Assembly (NCBI RefSeq): GCF_002310815.1
Contig: NZ_CP011032.1
Location: forward strand, 2,892,001-2,956,000
From: Pseudoalteromonas tunicata
GTDB taxonomy: Bacteria; Pseudomonadota; Gammaproteobacteria; Enterobacterales; Alteromonadaceae
Length of the DNA stretch: 64,000 nucleotides
Direction: 5' to 3'
Part shown: in pieces, positions 36,677-45,040 of the stretch
How positions within the stretch are numbered: the first letter of the stretch is position 1
How the letters are laid out: each line of letters opens with the position of its first letter
Program-made: the position numbers and the translations under genes
The notes under the pieces: generated by a model
Database searches by the model: none
Told to the model about the DNA's origin: nothing
Seen by the model: the letters and a program-made list of their open reading frames with translations, nothing else

Positions 36677-37399
36677 TTAACTTACTTCTAAAACGTCTTG
36701 GAATTTAACACTGCCAAGGCCATTAAAATTGAGGACTAAGCCTGTACCATTTTGTCCCATACTCACACTGTCAACTCGAGAGCGTGCTTGTACCGATAGT
36801 TCAACATGTCTGGCTTTTAATACACCGTTTTCGTCTGGTACGTTTTGCATTAAACCTACCGCACGAATTTTATACATTCCTTCAGGAACAACATTTCCCT
36901 GAGAATCCTTACCATCCCAAGCAAACTCAATATTGCCACCATTTGAAGCAGGTAACGGAATTTCACCCACCACAATGCCACGCTCATCTTCAATACGGAC
37001 TTTGATATCTGAGGCTGGTCCTTCTAAAGGAATACGGCCTGTAATTGGTTCACCTGGGGTATTTTGCACATAATGCGTATCTATTAAGACGTTACGACCA
37101 ACTAAACTCGATGCCTGTAACGCTTGGTTTGAAGTCATAGAAACGGCAAATTGATCAAACTTAGTGGCCATATTGCTGACACCTTCAGCAATAGACATAT
37201 TGGTCATTTGCGCCATCATGGCTTCATTGTCTGTTGGGTTCATCGGATCTTGCATTGATAGTTGTTTTGTCATCAGCGTAAAAAAATCCGATTGTGAAAG
37301 TTCATTCGCCTCTTCAGCTGTTTGAATTTTCTCGTCTTTAGTGCTTCTTAAACTATCGACAAAACTACTACTTTGTGACCCATTGATAGGATTAAACAT
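36677..37399 (-). CDS. flgD: Hook scaffold (cap) protein FlgD
   Basis: A 240-residue hook cap. The N-terminal FlgD region has LSQSDFFTLMTKQLSMQDPM followed by MNPTDNEAMMAQMTNM. The middle contains an Ig-like FlgD domain (FAWDGKDSQGNVVPEGMYKI). Removed after hook completion. In the flgBCDE operon. Confidence 0.93.
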   Translation of the reverse strand: MFNPINGSQSSSFVDSLRSTKDEKIQTAEEANELSQSDFFTLMTKQLSMQDPMNPTDNEAMMAQMTNMSIAEGVSNMATKFDQFAVSMTSNQALQASSLVGRNVLIDTHYVQNTPGEPITGRIPLEGPASDIKVRIEDERGIVVGEIPLPASNGGNIEFAWDGKDSQGNVVPEGMYKIRAVGLMQNVPDENGVLKARHVELSVQARSRVDSVSMGQNGTGLVLNFNGLGSVKFQDVLEVS

Positions 37400-37411
37400 T
37401 GCAAACTCCTA

Positions 37412-37834
37412 TTAGCGTTGACCAAGCATTATTGTTTTACTTAACATACTTTTTGCCGCATCAGCTAATTGTACGTTCGTTTGATATGCTCGAGAGGCCG
37501 AAATCATATTCGCCATTTCCTCAACCACATTGACATTAGATTTGTAAATAAAACCATCTTTATCTGCCATTGGGTGAGTTGGATTAAATTCAATTTGAAG
37601 TGGCTTATCACTTTCAACAATGCCTAGTACTTTCACTCCCACAGATTCCCCTTGTTGGGAAGCGGCAGCTTTTGTCAACTCAGCGGCAAAAACTGGATGT
37701 CTTGCTCGATAGGTTTGATCAATACTAGAGCTCACACTATTAGCATTAGACATATTACTTGCCGTGGTATTTAAGCGCACCGACTGTGCACTCATTCCCG
37801 TTGCTGATATATCAAATACGTTAAATAAACTCAT
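37412..37834 (-). CDS. flgC: Proximal rod protein FlgC
   Basis: A 140-residue rod subunit. It begins MSLFNVFDISATGMSAQSVR and has the C-terminal SRAYQTNVQLADAAKSMLSK. Two bases separate its start from the flgB stop. Confidence 0.94.
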   Translation of the reverse strand: MSLFNVFDISATGMSAQSVRLNTTASNMSNANSVSSSIDQTYRARHPVFAAELTKAAASQQGESVGVKVLGIVESDKPLQIEFNPTHPMADKDGFIYKSNVNVVEEMANMISASRAYQTNVQLADAAKSMLSKTIMLGQR

Positions 37835-37836
37835 AA

Positions 37837-38241
37837 TTAAGCTCCTTGACTACCTAAGGCTTTTTTCAAGCCCTGAATTTTACCAGTCATGAATCTGAGA
37901 CTTGCCTGATACTCTATTGAGTTTTGTACATACAAGTTTCGTTCCACTTGTACATCAACAGAGTTACCATCGCCGGTATCTGGCTGATTTGGATTACGAA
38001 ATTGACTAATTGAATCTATTGAAGAAGTATTGATACTAAAATGCTTTTCATGAGTACGGCTCAATTGACTACTCTGGGCAGATTTGGCACTTTTAAGCGC
38101 TTGTGCAAAATCGATGTCTTTTGCTTTATATCCAGGAGTGTCTGCATTGGCGATATTACTCGCTAATACTTCAGCACGCTGCACTCTGGCTAACATCGCA
38201 TTGGGATGGATCCCAAATGCTTTATCAAAACTGATAGCCAT
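37837..38241 (-). CDS. flgB: Proximal rod protein FlgB
   Basis: A 134-residue rod subunit. [20 protein letters not shown] opens the protein; [19 protein letters not shown] is the rod motif. GGAG lies seven bases before ATG 38241, so this start beats the TTG at 38253. First gene of flgBCDE, just after a sigma-54 promoter. Confidence 0.92.
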   Translation of the reverse strand: MAISFDKAFGIHPNAMLARVQRAEVLASNIANADTPGYKAKDIDFAQALKSAKSAQSSQLSRTHEKHFSINTSSIDSISQFRNPNQPDTGDGNSVDVQVERNLYVQNSIEYQASLRFMTGKIQGLKKALGSQGA

Positions 38242-38275
38242 AACTTTCTCCAATAAATTGACTTAGAAAAAGCAA

Positions 38276-38292
38276 TGCAAATGATAGGCCAA
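38276..38292 (-). promoter_or_regulatory. Sigma-54 promoter of flgBCDE
   Basis: The minus strand reads TTGGCCTATCATTTGCA: GG and GC ten bases apart, TTTGCA at -12. Its -24 half lies in one arm of the hairpin at 38285-38310. It stands 35 bases before the flgB ATG. Confidence 0.75.
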
Positions 38293-38310
38293 CTCAAAAG
38301 AGTTGGCCTA
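38285..38310. repeat. 11-bp perfect inverted repeat after cheR
   Basis: TAGGCCAACTC and GAGTTGGCCTA are joined by AAAA. On the minus strand no T-run follows (TATCATTTGC), so termination after cheR would be weak. The arm overlaps the -24 element of the flgB promoter. Confidence 0.6.
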
Positions 38311-38333
38311 AAAATGAAGATTTTGAAGAGGAA

Positions 38334-39167
38334 TTAAGTGCGTTTTTGGTAAATTATACCTGGATTACAACGGATCATTTCAAATTCGTTGCTTAAACCA
38401 GTCATCGATTCTGAAGCACCTAAAAATAAATAACCTTTAGGATTTAGCGATTGGGCAAACTGAGCAATTATCTTGGCTTTTACATCAGGAGCAAAATAAA
38501 TCAATACGTTGCGACAAAAAATAATGTCGAACTTACCAAGCAACGCATATGAATCAAGTAAGTTGAGATGGCGAAAACTAACATTTTTACGAACACTGTC
38601 ATTCACCTTCGCCATGCCACGCTCACTATTTTGAAAAAACTTAGTGCGACGTTCAGCCGATAATCCCCTCGCTAACGCCAAAGAATCATATTCTGCATTT
38701 TTACACAAATCCAGCATGGTATTTGAAATATCTGTACCTATAATTTGTGCACCTTGCGATAATGCACCCGGTTTTTGGGCTTGATATTCTGCTACCGTCA
38801 TCGCTATCGAATAAGGTTCTTGCCCAGAAGAACTTGCCGCAGACCAAATTTTTATTGGCCGACGTAAATCTTTAAGTTCTGGGAATAGTTTTGTCTTTAA
38901 TAATTCAAATGGATATTGATCGCGAAACCATAATGTCTCATTGGTAGTCATGGCATCAACCACTGCGGCACGTAATTGCCGTTCCCGTGGACTTAAGGTT
39001 TTATTGACAAGTTCAGACAAAGATTCCACTTCAAAGCGAGTCATTAAAGGCCCTAAACGACTTTTAACTAAATAGAGTTTATTGTCGCCAAGCACAATAC
39101 CACATTGCTGCTCCAAAAAAGTGCGAAACTTATCATATTCACTTTGTTCTAGATGTTTATTACTCAA
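38334..39167 (-). CDS. cheR: Chemotaxis protein methyltransferase CheR
   Basis: A 277-residue enzyme that methylates glutamates of chemoreceptors with SAM. N-terminal CheR helical domain, then the catalytic part with SAASSSGQEPYSIAM (SAM site) near residue 109 and FDIIFCRNVLIYF near 214. It follows cheV by 19 bases. The cheV-cheR pair next to flgB is the Vibrio-like arrangement. Confidence 0.94.
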   Translation of the reverse strand: MSNKHLEQSEYDKFRTFLEQQCGIVLGDNKLYLVKSRLGPLMTRFEVESLSELVNKTLSPRERQLRAAVVDAMTTNETLWFRDQYPFELLKTKLFPELKDLRRPIKIWSAASSSGQEPYSIAMTVAEYQAQKPGALSQGAQIIGTDISNTMLDLCKNAEYDSLALARGLSAERRTKFFQNSERGMAKVNDSVRKNVSFRHLNLLDSYALLGKFDIIFCRNVLIYFAPDVKAKIIAQFAQSLNPKGYLFLGASESMTGLSNEFEMIRCNPGIIYQKRT

Positions 39168-39186
39168 ACGAATTCACCTGCATTAA

Positions 39187-40119
39187 TTAGTCGCAATGGA
39201 CCCATTTCTTGACCGCGGTTGCTAATTCATCAGGATTAAATTTAGCAATAAAGTCATCCGCGCCTACCTTTTCGATCATCGCCTGATTAAATACTCCACT
39301 TAAAGAAGTATGCAGAATCACATGTAAAGGAGCGAGCTTAGGATCCGCTTTAATTTCGGCTGTTAATGTATAACCATCCATTTCAGGCATTTCAACATCA
39401 GAAATTAATAGCGCTACACGCTCAGTGATATCATGTTTACAATCTTGAGCTGCTATTTCACGTAAACGAATTAATGCTTCTTTACCATTTTTTGCCAGCT
39501 CAGTCTGCACACCCAAAGGCTCTAAAGCGCGCTTAACCTGATTTCGAGCAACAGCAGAATCATCAGCAATAAATACAATACGCTCGCCTAAATCCCGTTT
39601 CATTTCGCCATCATCTAAAATTGCGGCGTTTACTTCGGTATTAACTGGGCAAATTTCATTAAGAATTTTTTCAACATCGAGTATTTCAACCAGCTCTTTT
39701 TCTATTTCAGTCACAGCAGTCAGATAAGAATAACGGCCAGAACCAGAAGGAGGTGGCATTATTGCCTCCCAATTCATATTGACGATTCGCTCGACTGAAC
39801 CTACAAGAAACCCTTGAACAGAACGATTGTACTCAGCAATAATTACAAAACTGTTTTTTACATCTTCAATGCGTGGGCCGCCAACCGCCAGAGATAAGTC
39901 AATAACCGAAATGGTTTGACCACGTATATGAGCGACACCACGAATGAAATGGTTTGATTTTGGTAGAGCAGTCAAATTTGGGCATTGAAGAACTTCGCGG
40001 ACTTTAAAAACATTAATACCAAAACGTTGGCGACCTCTTAATCTAAATAACAATAGTTCCAATCTATTTTGTCCAACCAGCTGCGTGCGCTGGTTAACCG
40101 AGTCTAAAACTCCCGCCAT
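39187..40119 (-). CDS. cheV: Chemotaxis coupling protein CheV
   Basis: A 310-residue CheW-receiver fusion. Residues 20-160 form a CheW domain (FGINVFKVREVLQCP, GVAHIRGQTISVIDL). Residues 180-310 form a receiver with an acidic pair (FIADDSA), phosphoacceptor Asp in LLISDVEMPEMDGYTL and a Lys in DDFIAKFNPDEL. It couples receptors to CheA and may buffer phosphate. GAGGAG stands before the ATG. Confidence 0.94.
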   Translation of the reverse strand: MAGVLDSVNQRTQLVGQNRLELLLFRLRGRQRFGINVFKVREVLQCPNLTALPKSNHFIRGVAHIRGQTISVIDLSLAVGGPRIEDVKNSFVIIAEYNRSVQGFLVGSVERIVNMNWEAIMPPPSGSGRYSYLTAVTEIEKELVEILDVEKILNEICPVNTEVNAAILDDGEMKRDLGERIVFIADDSAVARNQVKRALEPLGVQTELAKNGKEALIRLREIAAQDCKHDITERVALLISDVEMPEMDGYTLTAEIKADPKLAPLHVILHTSLSGVFNQAMIEKVGADDFIAKFNPDELATAVKKWVHCD

Positions 40120-40147
40120 TTTAATCTCCTCGACAAAAACAAAACTT

Positions 40148-40165
40148 ACGGAATGGTTTTTGCTT
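40148..40165 (+). promoter_or_regulatory. Sigma-54 promoter of flgA
   Basis: Plus strand ACGGAATGGTTTTTGCTT: GG at 40150-40151 and GC at 40162-40163, ten bases apart, TTGC at -12. It lies 87 bases before the flgA ATG. Confidence 0.6.
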
Positions 40166-40251
40166 AATGTTAGTTATAGTACAGCAAGCGCCTGAAAATT
40201 GACGCAAAATATTTATACCCTGTTTTCAACCTAAAGCATAGTCGAAACCAT

Positions 40252-40959
40252 ATGAGTTTGTTTAAAAATAACTGTTCGAAAATAGTTTTAATTGCATTAA
40301 CGTTACTATTGTCTACAAAAGCAACAAATGCAAAAACTTATAGCAGCACTGAGTTGCAAAACCTTGCCATCGAGTTTATCTCAAGTCAGCAAGAACCACT
40401 GACGAATGGCGAGCGTAATTTTAGTGCCTCAAAACTGGACGATCGCATTGATGAACGCCACTGTGAGTCTGAACTTGAAATCAGTAGTGCAAATGCCAAT
40501 TACAGTAATCGGCAGACCACAGTACAAATTAAGTGTTTAGATGAAATAAAGTGGTTGCAGTATGTTCAAGTGCGAACCACCGAGCTTGCCGAAATAGTGA
40601 TTACCCAAAATCCCATTGCAAAAGGCCAGTTAATTACTGCGCAAGATATTGTTACAGAAATGCGCCCAACTCATTTAGTTCGCAATCAAAATATTGATGA
40701 TATCAAGATGCTCATAGGCAGCAGAGCAACTCGCTCAATCAGAGCCGGAAACCCAATAAACTTGAATCAAATTTGTATGATTTGCAAAGGTGACAAAGTC
40801 ACTATTTACGCAAAACAACCTAATTTAGTGATAAAAACTAATGGTGAAGCGCTCGAGAATGGTTTGTTAGGCGAAAACATTAGTGTGCAAAATAGTAAAT
40901 CTGGCAAAAAAATTCAGGCGCAAGTAATGAATACTAATGACGTGATAGTGAACCTATAG
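40252..40959 (+). CDS. flgA: P-ring assembly chaperone FlgA
   Basis: A 235-residue periplasmic protein needed for P-ring assembly. A signal peptide (SKIVLIALTLLLSTKATNA) is followed by a variable N-terminal region. The C-terminal SAF domain has NPIAKGQLITAQDIVTEM, MLIGSRATRSIRAGNPINL and the GDKVTIYA block. It is divergent from cheV. Confidence 0.92.
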   Translation: MSLFKNNCSKIVLIALTLLLSTKATNAKTYSSTELQNLAIEFISSQQEPLTNGERNFSASKLDDRIDERHCESELEISSANANYSNRQTTVQIKCLDEIKWLQYVQVRTTELAEIVITQNPIAKGQLITAQDIVTEMRPTHLVRNQNIDDIKMLIGSRATRSIRAGNPINLNQICMICKGDKVTIYAKQPNLVIKTNGEALENGLLGENISVQNSKSGKKIQAQVMNTNDVIVNL

Positions 40960-41065
40960 CATTGAAATAAAATAACTTTACGTGTTATTTTTAGCTTTAA
41001 TTATTATTCCTATTAACCACAAGATCCACTATGATGTAAAAGTGCTTAATAAACTAAATTTATGC

Positions 41066-41092
41066 TAAAGTATTCCAGCACGTGGCCGATAC
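41066..41092 (+). promoter_or_regulatory. FliA (sigma-28) promoter of flgMN
   Basis: TAAAGTAT (41066-41073), 11 bases, GCCGATAC (41085-41092): a near-exact FliA consensus. It lies 35 bases upstream of the ATG and covers the GTG that would otherwise extend flgM. Confidence 0.9.
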
Positions 41093-41126
41093 TAAAGTAC
41101 TAGCTTTAATAGGTTTGGGAAAGATC

Positions 41127-41447
41127 ATGGTAAATCAAGTAAATAGCAGAAATTCGCATAATGTCACTTATGCTGACAACAAACAGCAAACTGTCAGTAG
41201 TGATAAAAGTAATGCGGCATCATTACCACAAAGCCCAACAGCGGCTAAAACTCCGGCAGATTCAGTCGTGATCACAGCTCAGGCTCAGCAAATTAAAAAC
41301 TTGCAAGTAAAAGCTGAAAGCACGCCTGGTTTTGACACTAAAAAAATGCACGAGTTGAAAAAAGCAATTAGTGAAGGCAGCTACCAAATAGATGCTGAGA
41401 AACTAGCTAAAAATATCGCAAACTTCGAGTTTAATTTATATGGTTGA
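41127..41447 (+). CDS. flgM: Anti-sigma-28 factor FlgM
   Basis: A 106-residue, mostly disordered protein that binds FliA and is secreted through the finished hook. The C-terminal FliA-binding part contains ISEGSYQIDAEKLAKNIANF. I start at ATG 41127 with a GGGA site before it, because the upstream GTG at 41082 sits inside the promoter. Its end overlaps flgN by 8 bases. Confidence 0.93.
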   Translation: MVNQVNSRNSHNVTYADNKQQTVSSDKSNAASLPQSPTAAKTPADSVVITAQAQQIKNLQVKAESTPGFDTKKMHELKKAISEGSYQIDAEKLAKNIANFEFNLYG

Positions 41448-41880
41448 TAGTTATGCCGATCACAGTGTAGTTACAGCCATTCTTTTGCAACAAAAAGAGA
41501 ACATGCTCGCGCTTGAGAATGAACTCAATGCTGAAATTGCAGCCATTAGTACACGTGATGCAGATAAACTAACCGAAAGTGCCAATGCAAAATTAATGCT
41601 GTTGGAAAAAATTCAGAAGAAAGATAAACAATTGCAATCGTGCTCTTTAGCACAAATGACAATAGAATCTGAAGATATTGCAGCGCTTGTTGAAGAAATA
41701 AAAACCTTACTTAGTCATTGCCAACAACAAAATGAAATCAATGCACATGCAGCACACCAAACCAGCATTGCAGTGAATAAAGTGAAAGACATTTTGCTTG
41801 GTGCAAATAAGGTACTCACTTATGGCAAAAAAGGTGCTGCAGAAGGCGGCTCATTGCTCGGAAAAGGAATTAAAGCTTAG
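41440..41880 (+). CDS. flgN: Flagellar export chaperone FlgN
   Basis: A 146-residue helical chaperone for FlgK and FlgL. Glutamine- and glutamate-rich long helices (LLQQKENMLALENELNAEI) and the flgM-flgN position fit the family. The C-terminus ends GGSLLGKGIKA. Overlaps flgM, so translation is coupled. Confidence 0.85.
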   Translation: MVDSYADHSVVTAILLQQKENMLALENELNAEIAAISTRDADKLTESANAKLMLLEKIQKKDKQLQSCSLAQMTIESEDIAALVEEIKTLLSHCQQQNEINAHAAHQTSIAVNKVKDILLGANKVLTYGKKGAAEGGSLLGKGIKA

Positions 41881-41916
41881 CTTTTTTTGCACATAAATAA
41901 ATTATAAAAGCTAAGC
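41875..41916. terminator. Possible terminator between flgN and flgP
   Basis: GCTTAGCTTTT (41875-41885) pairs with AAAAGCTAAGC (41906-41916), joined by a 20-base loop. It overlaps the flgN stop and stands between two convergent genes. The long loop makes it a weak call. Confidence 0.4.
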
Positions 41917-41927
41917 AATATATGATG

Positions 41928-42386
41928 TTAGTAATACGTCACTTTTTTAACACTTCTTGGTTTCACTTCCCCAATATACAAATCGTATACTAGCTTCATA
42001 TCAAGCTCTAACTCTGTGGCATAAGTATCGCCAACTGCATAAGACTTCACGACCTTTGCACCTCGAACAACCCCATTAACTTGCGCATTTAATGAATCAT
42101 TACTCGCGACCATCGCGCGCACTGAGGTGCTGGCTGTAATTTTTTGGCCATATACCTGCTCTGCAAGTTCTCGATAGGCCTCTAGTTTTGATGCTTTAAT
42201 AGCCAAAATAGATTTTTGCTGCTCACTTTTACCTGGCTGCAAACTAATCGGTGCATATCCAACCGCTTTCAAAACAGGGAAAGAGTCAGGTTGTTGATAA
42301 GCGTATTCAATATGTTTATCAAATAGTTGCGCACAACCAGATAGACTTATCATCACACTTGTTAAAATAGCAATTCGTTTCATCAT
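41928..42386 (-). CDS. flgP: Flagellar outer-membrane lipoprotein FlgP
   Basis: A 152-residue lipoprotein of the LPP20/FlgP type. Lipobox SGCAQ near residue 16. The conserved region AIKASKLEAYRELAEQVYGQK leads to TSVRAMVASNDSLNAQVNGV. In Vibrio FlgP builds an outer-membrane-associated disk or ring with FlgO and FlgT. It is divergent from flgT, each with its own sigma-54 promoter. No flgO lies next to it: four FlgO-like genes are found further right at 45.7-56.9 kb. Confidence 0.9.
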   Translation of the reverse strand: MMKRIAILTSVMISLSGCAQLFDKHIEYAYQQPDSFPVLKAVGYAPISLQPGKSEQQKSILAIKASKLEAYRELAEQVYGQKITASTSVRAMVASNDSLNAQVNGVVRGAKVVKSYAVGDTYATELELDMKLVYDLYIGEVKPRSVKKVTYY

Positions 42387-42418
42387 GATTCACTTATTGA
42401 AAATACTTAGTAAACTTT

Positions 42419-42437
42419 ATGCACAATACATGCCCAA
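42419..42437 (-). promoter_or_regulatory. Sigma-54 promoter of flgP
   Basis: The minus strand reads GGGCATGTATTGTGCA: GG and GC ten bases apart. The -12 is TGTGC, less good than TTGC. It lies about 35 bases before flgP. Confidence 0.55.
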
Positions 42438-42456
42438 AATAACAAAACAAAATTCA

Positions 42457-42472
42457 TGGTACATAAATTGCT
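42457..42472 (+). promoter_or_regulatory. Sigma-54 promoter of flgT
   Basis: TGGTACATAAATTGCT: GG at 42458-42459 and GC at 42470-42471, ten bases apart, TTGC at -12, one mismatch to TGGCAC. It lies 36 bases before flgT. Confidence 0.78.
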
Positions 42473-42507
42473 TTTACCCGATAAGTACATAATTTAAGGG
42501 CTGTTCA

Positions 42508-43686
42508 ATGAGTAAATATCTTCTCGCACTGCTATTTTTTTCGTGCGCAAGCCTAAATGCGCAGTGGTATGAGTCAACAGGCCAAGCACAAATACGCGAT
42601 GGCGATACTAAAAGCGCTAAATCACGTGCTACTGAAGATGCCATAAAACAGGCGCTTGTCTATGCTGGTGCATCCGTTTCAAGCATACAAAGCGTTGCTG
42701 ATGGCGTTATCATGCAAGATCAGCTAAAAGTGCGCTCTCACGGTGAAATAAACAATATTGAAATGATTGATGAAACCTATTCTGCTGATTATGTTTCAGT
42801 CACCTTAAGGCTTGATATTTTTGCCCAAGACAAACAATGTTTTGCATCGGAATTTAAAAAATCCGTCGCAATTACTCAAACCCAATTTAATAATAGAGAG
42901 CATGCGCTTGAAGGCCAAATTTTTGACATCAACAAAGCCTTTAGCGAACGCTTATACCAAACCATTAAAAATAACGAACAAGCACTCTCACCTAGGGCCT
43001 ATTTCAAAAAAGCAATACGGGTCAACAATTACTTTACCGAACAACTACAACTCGATCCGCGTATGATTGAGCAGATAGCCGATACCACCAACAGTCAATA
43101 TGTGTTGTTATCGCAAATCTCTGATACCTCTATGGGCGAACAACAAAACTCCAAACTACTCTTTTGGCAAGATAGACAATTCGAGCGCTTTTTTTCCATC
43201 GAATTTATTTTAATGAACGCCCTGACCCATGAGTTAGTTTGGCAACAAGATTATCAAACCAGTGGGGTTTGGCGTTTTGACAAAACCGCCCGTCCAGATG
43301 TATTTAGCAATAAATTTTGGCGCTCAGAATTCGGCTCTGCCATTGACCAACTGACTCGCCAAATAAGCTTAGAGCTTCGAGATACACTGAGCTGCTTGCC
43401 ATTACAAGGACAAATAAGAAACATTACCGACAATACTATAGTTATCAATTTAGGCTCAGAACAAGGGGTCAAAAAAGGTCAAAGCTTCGCCATTGCATAT
43501 AAATCAAATATTCTCGATACCAACGGACAATCAAGACCTTACATAATCGAAAGCAATAACAAAGTAAGAATTGAACAAGTATTTCAGCACTCAGCAATAG
43601 CGAGTAGTATTTCTGATGAATTACTTGCCAATATTCAGCGAAGTGACTTGGTGCTCTTAATTGAATGGCAAGAGCCTGAGTTATAA
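42508..43686 (+). CDS. flgT: Flagellar H-ring protein FlgT
   Basis: A 392-residue periplasmic protein. A signal peptide (YLLALLFFSCASLNA) is followed by WYESTGQAQIRDGDTKSAKS, the FlgT_N start. A middle domain and a C-terminal FlgT_C domain (LGSEQGVKKGQSFAIAYK) follow. In Vibrio FlgT forms the H-ring around the basal body. Divergent from flgP. Confidence 0.92.
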   Translation: MSKYLLALLFFSCASLNAQWYESTGQAQIRDGDTKSAKSRATEDAIKQALVYAGASVSSIQSVADGVIMQDQLKVRSHGEINNIEMIDETYSADYVSVTLRLDIFAQDKQCFASEFKKSVAITQTQFNNREHALEGQIFDINKAFSERLYQTIKNNEQALSPRAYFKKAIRVNNYFTEQLQLDPRMIEQIADTTNSQYVLLSQISDTSMGEQQNSKLLFWQDRQFERFFSIEFILMNALTHELVWQQDYQTSGVWRFDKTARPDVFSNKFWRSEFGSAIDQLTRQISLELRDTLSCLPLQGQIRNITDNTIVINLGSEQGVKKGQSFAIAYKSNILDTNGQSRPYIIESNNKVRIEQVFQHSAIASSISDELLANIQRSDLVLLIEWQEPEL

Positions 43687-43873
43687 GCAGATTAACTACT
43701 ACTTCATTTAAATTTGGGAAACGACTCAAATTACTTAAAGTATTAGATGAAAAAATATGATAACAACAAGATTCAATCTAATAAATCGATTCAAAAAATC
43801 AATACAATCAATTATGCAAAAATAAACATTTAGGGCACACTACAATTCATCAACGCATTTGAGAGATTAAACC

Positions 43874-44605
43874 ATGTTACAAGATAAAACAGGCCAACAT
43901 ATTCCAACAGTGACTTTTCCATTTCGTAAAGACGATCAATGGCACGCCATTACGACAGAAGAAATCTTTAAAGGCAAGAATGTAATTGTTTTCTCATTGC
44001 CAGGTGCGTTTACACCCACCTGTTCTTCAACCCATTTACCTCGTTACAATGAACTTGCGCCGATTTTTAAAGCAAACGGCATTGATAGTATTATTTGCAT
44101 GTCGGTCAACGATACCTTTGTTATGAATGCATGGGTCAAAGATCAAGAAGCCGACAACATCGACGTTATTCCTGATGGCGCAGGATTATTCACTGAAGCC
44201 ATGGGCATGTTGGTTGATAAAAGTGACATTGGTTTTGGCAAACGTAGCTGGCGTTATTCGATGTTAGTAAAAGATGGCGTGATTGATAAAATGTTTATTG
44301 AGCCTGATTTACCAGGCGATCCATTTGAAGTATCTGATGCCGATACCATGCTCAATTATATCAACCCAAATCAAGAGCCGTGTAAAGCAATCACATTAAT
44401 TACCAAACCAACATGTCCTTATTGCCATAAAGCTAAGTTATTGTTAACTGAAAACAATATGCCATTTGAAGAAATTGTTTTAGGAAAAGATGCCTCGCTA
44501 ACCAGTTTAAAAGCGCTATCTGGGCGCCAAACTGTACCGCAGGTATTTATCGATGGCGTGCACATTGGTGGCTCAGACGATTTAGCCGAATTTTTAGCCC
44601 GCTAA
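43874..44605 (+). CDS. Peroxiredoxin-glutaredoxin fusion protein
   Basis: A 243-residue hybrid enzyme. Residues 1-160 form a Prx5-type peroxiredoxin with the active site PGAFTPTCSSTH. Residues 172-243 form a glutaredoxin with CPYC, followed by TVPQVFIDGVHIGG. The two parts let glutathione reduce the peroxidase directly. It follows flgT by 187 bases and has no evident link to motility. A clear terminator follows it. Confidence 0.92.
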   Translation: MLQDKTGQHIPTVTFPFRKDDQWHAITTEEIFKGKNVIVFSLPGAFTPTCSSTHLPRYNELAPIFKANGIDSIICMSVNDTFVMNAWVKDQEADNIDVIPDGAGLFTEAMGMLVDKSDIGFGKRSWRYSMLVKDGVIDKMFIEPDLPGDPFEVSDADTMLNYINPNQEPCKAITLITKPTCPYCHKAKLLLTENNMPFEEIVLGKDASLTSLKALSGRQTVPQVFIDGVHIGGSDDLAEFLAR

Positions 44606-44638
44606 CAACTCGTTAATTTCATAAAGCTGTATTTGATA

Positions 44639-44667
44639 AGCAAAACCTTCGGGTTTTGCTTTTTTTA
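44639..44667 (+). terminator. Terminator after the peroxiredoxin fusion
   Basis: AGCAAAACC pairs with GGTTTTGCT around a TTCG loop and is followed by seven T. A textbook rho-independent terminator. Confidence 0.93.
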
Positions 44668-44696
44668 TGGTTTTTAAAAAGTAAGCGTCAAAAAAC

Positions 44697-44771
44697 TGGT
44701 AGCCCCTACAGGAATCGAACCTGTAATTGCCCCTTAGGAGGGGGCCGTTATATCCATTTAACTAAGAGGCC
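44697..44771 (-). tRNA. tRNA-Arg(CCT)
   Basis: A 75-base minus-strand tRNA. The acceptor GGCCTCT pairs with AGGGGCT (one G-T wobble at the first position), CCA is encoded, the anticodon stem-loop is GCCCC-CTCCTAA-GGGGC with anticodon CCT, and the T-loop is GGTTCGATTCC. It closely resembles E. coli argW, a known integration site for mobile elements. No repeat of its 3' end is seen in the window. Confidence 0.95.
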
Positions 44772-44968
44772 TTAGTAACCCTGTGTAATTTAACAAATTT
44801 TTTAATTAGCGCCTAGTGATAATTTTGCCTTTTAAACACCGCAAAAACCATCTCACTTTTCAATCAAAAAACAGTCAATTTATTGTCATCACGCACGAAT
44901 AAAATAAAAAATAAAGCATTATAAATCAAAAAGATACGAACAAAAATAAATTCATAATTCACAACACT

Positions 44969-44986
44969 TCGGAACACCATTTGCAA
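44969..44986 (+). promoter_or_regulatory. Sigma-54 promoter of the 45041 subunit gene
   Basis: Plus strand TTCGGAACACCATTTGCA: GG at 44971-44972 and GC at 44983-44984, ten bases apart, TTTGC at -12. It lies 57 bases before the ATG. The rest of 44772-45040 is AT-rich and without a gene. Confidence 0.62.
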
Positions 44987-45040
44987 TATCAAGGTATCGA
45001 ATGAAAAAGATCTTTTAGATCATAATGTTAATGGTGAATT

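Noticed and set aside
41082..41126. GTG start for flgM
   Set aside because: The GTG lies in the spacer of the FliA promoter and would be upstream of the transcription start.
44697..44771. tRNA-Arg(CCT) as an integration site for a mobile element carrying the usher locus
   Set aside because: argW-type tRNAs often host islands, but no integrase, direct repeat of the tRNA 3' end or base-composition jump is seen. The promoters also match the native flagellar ones.
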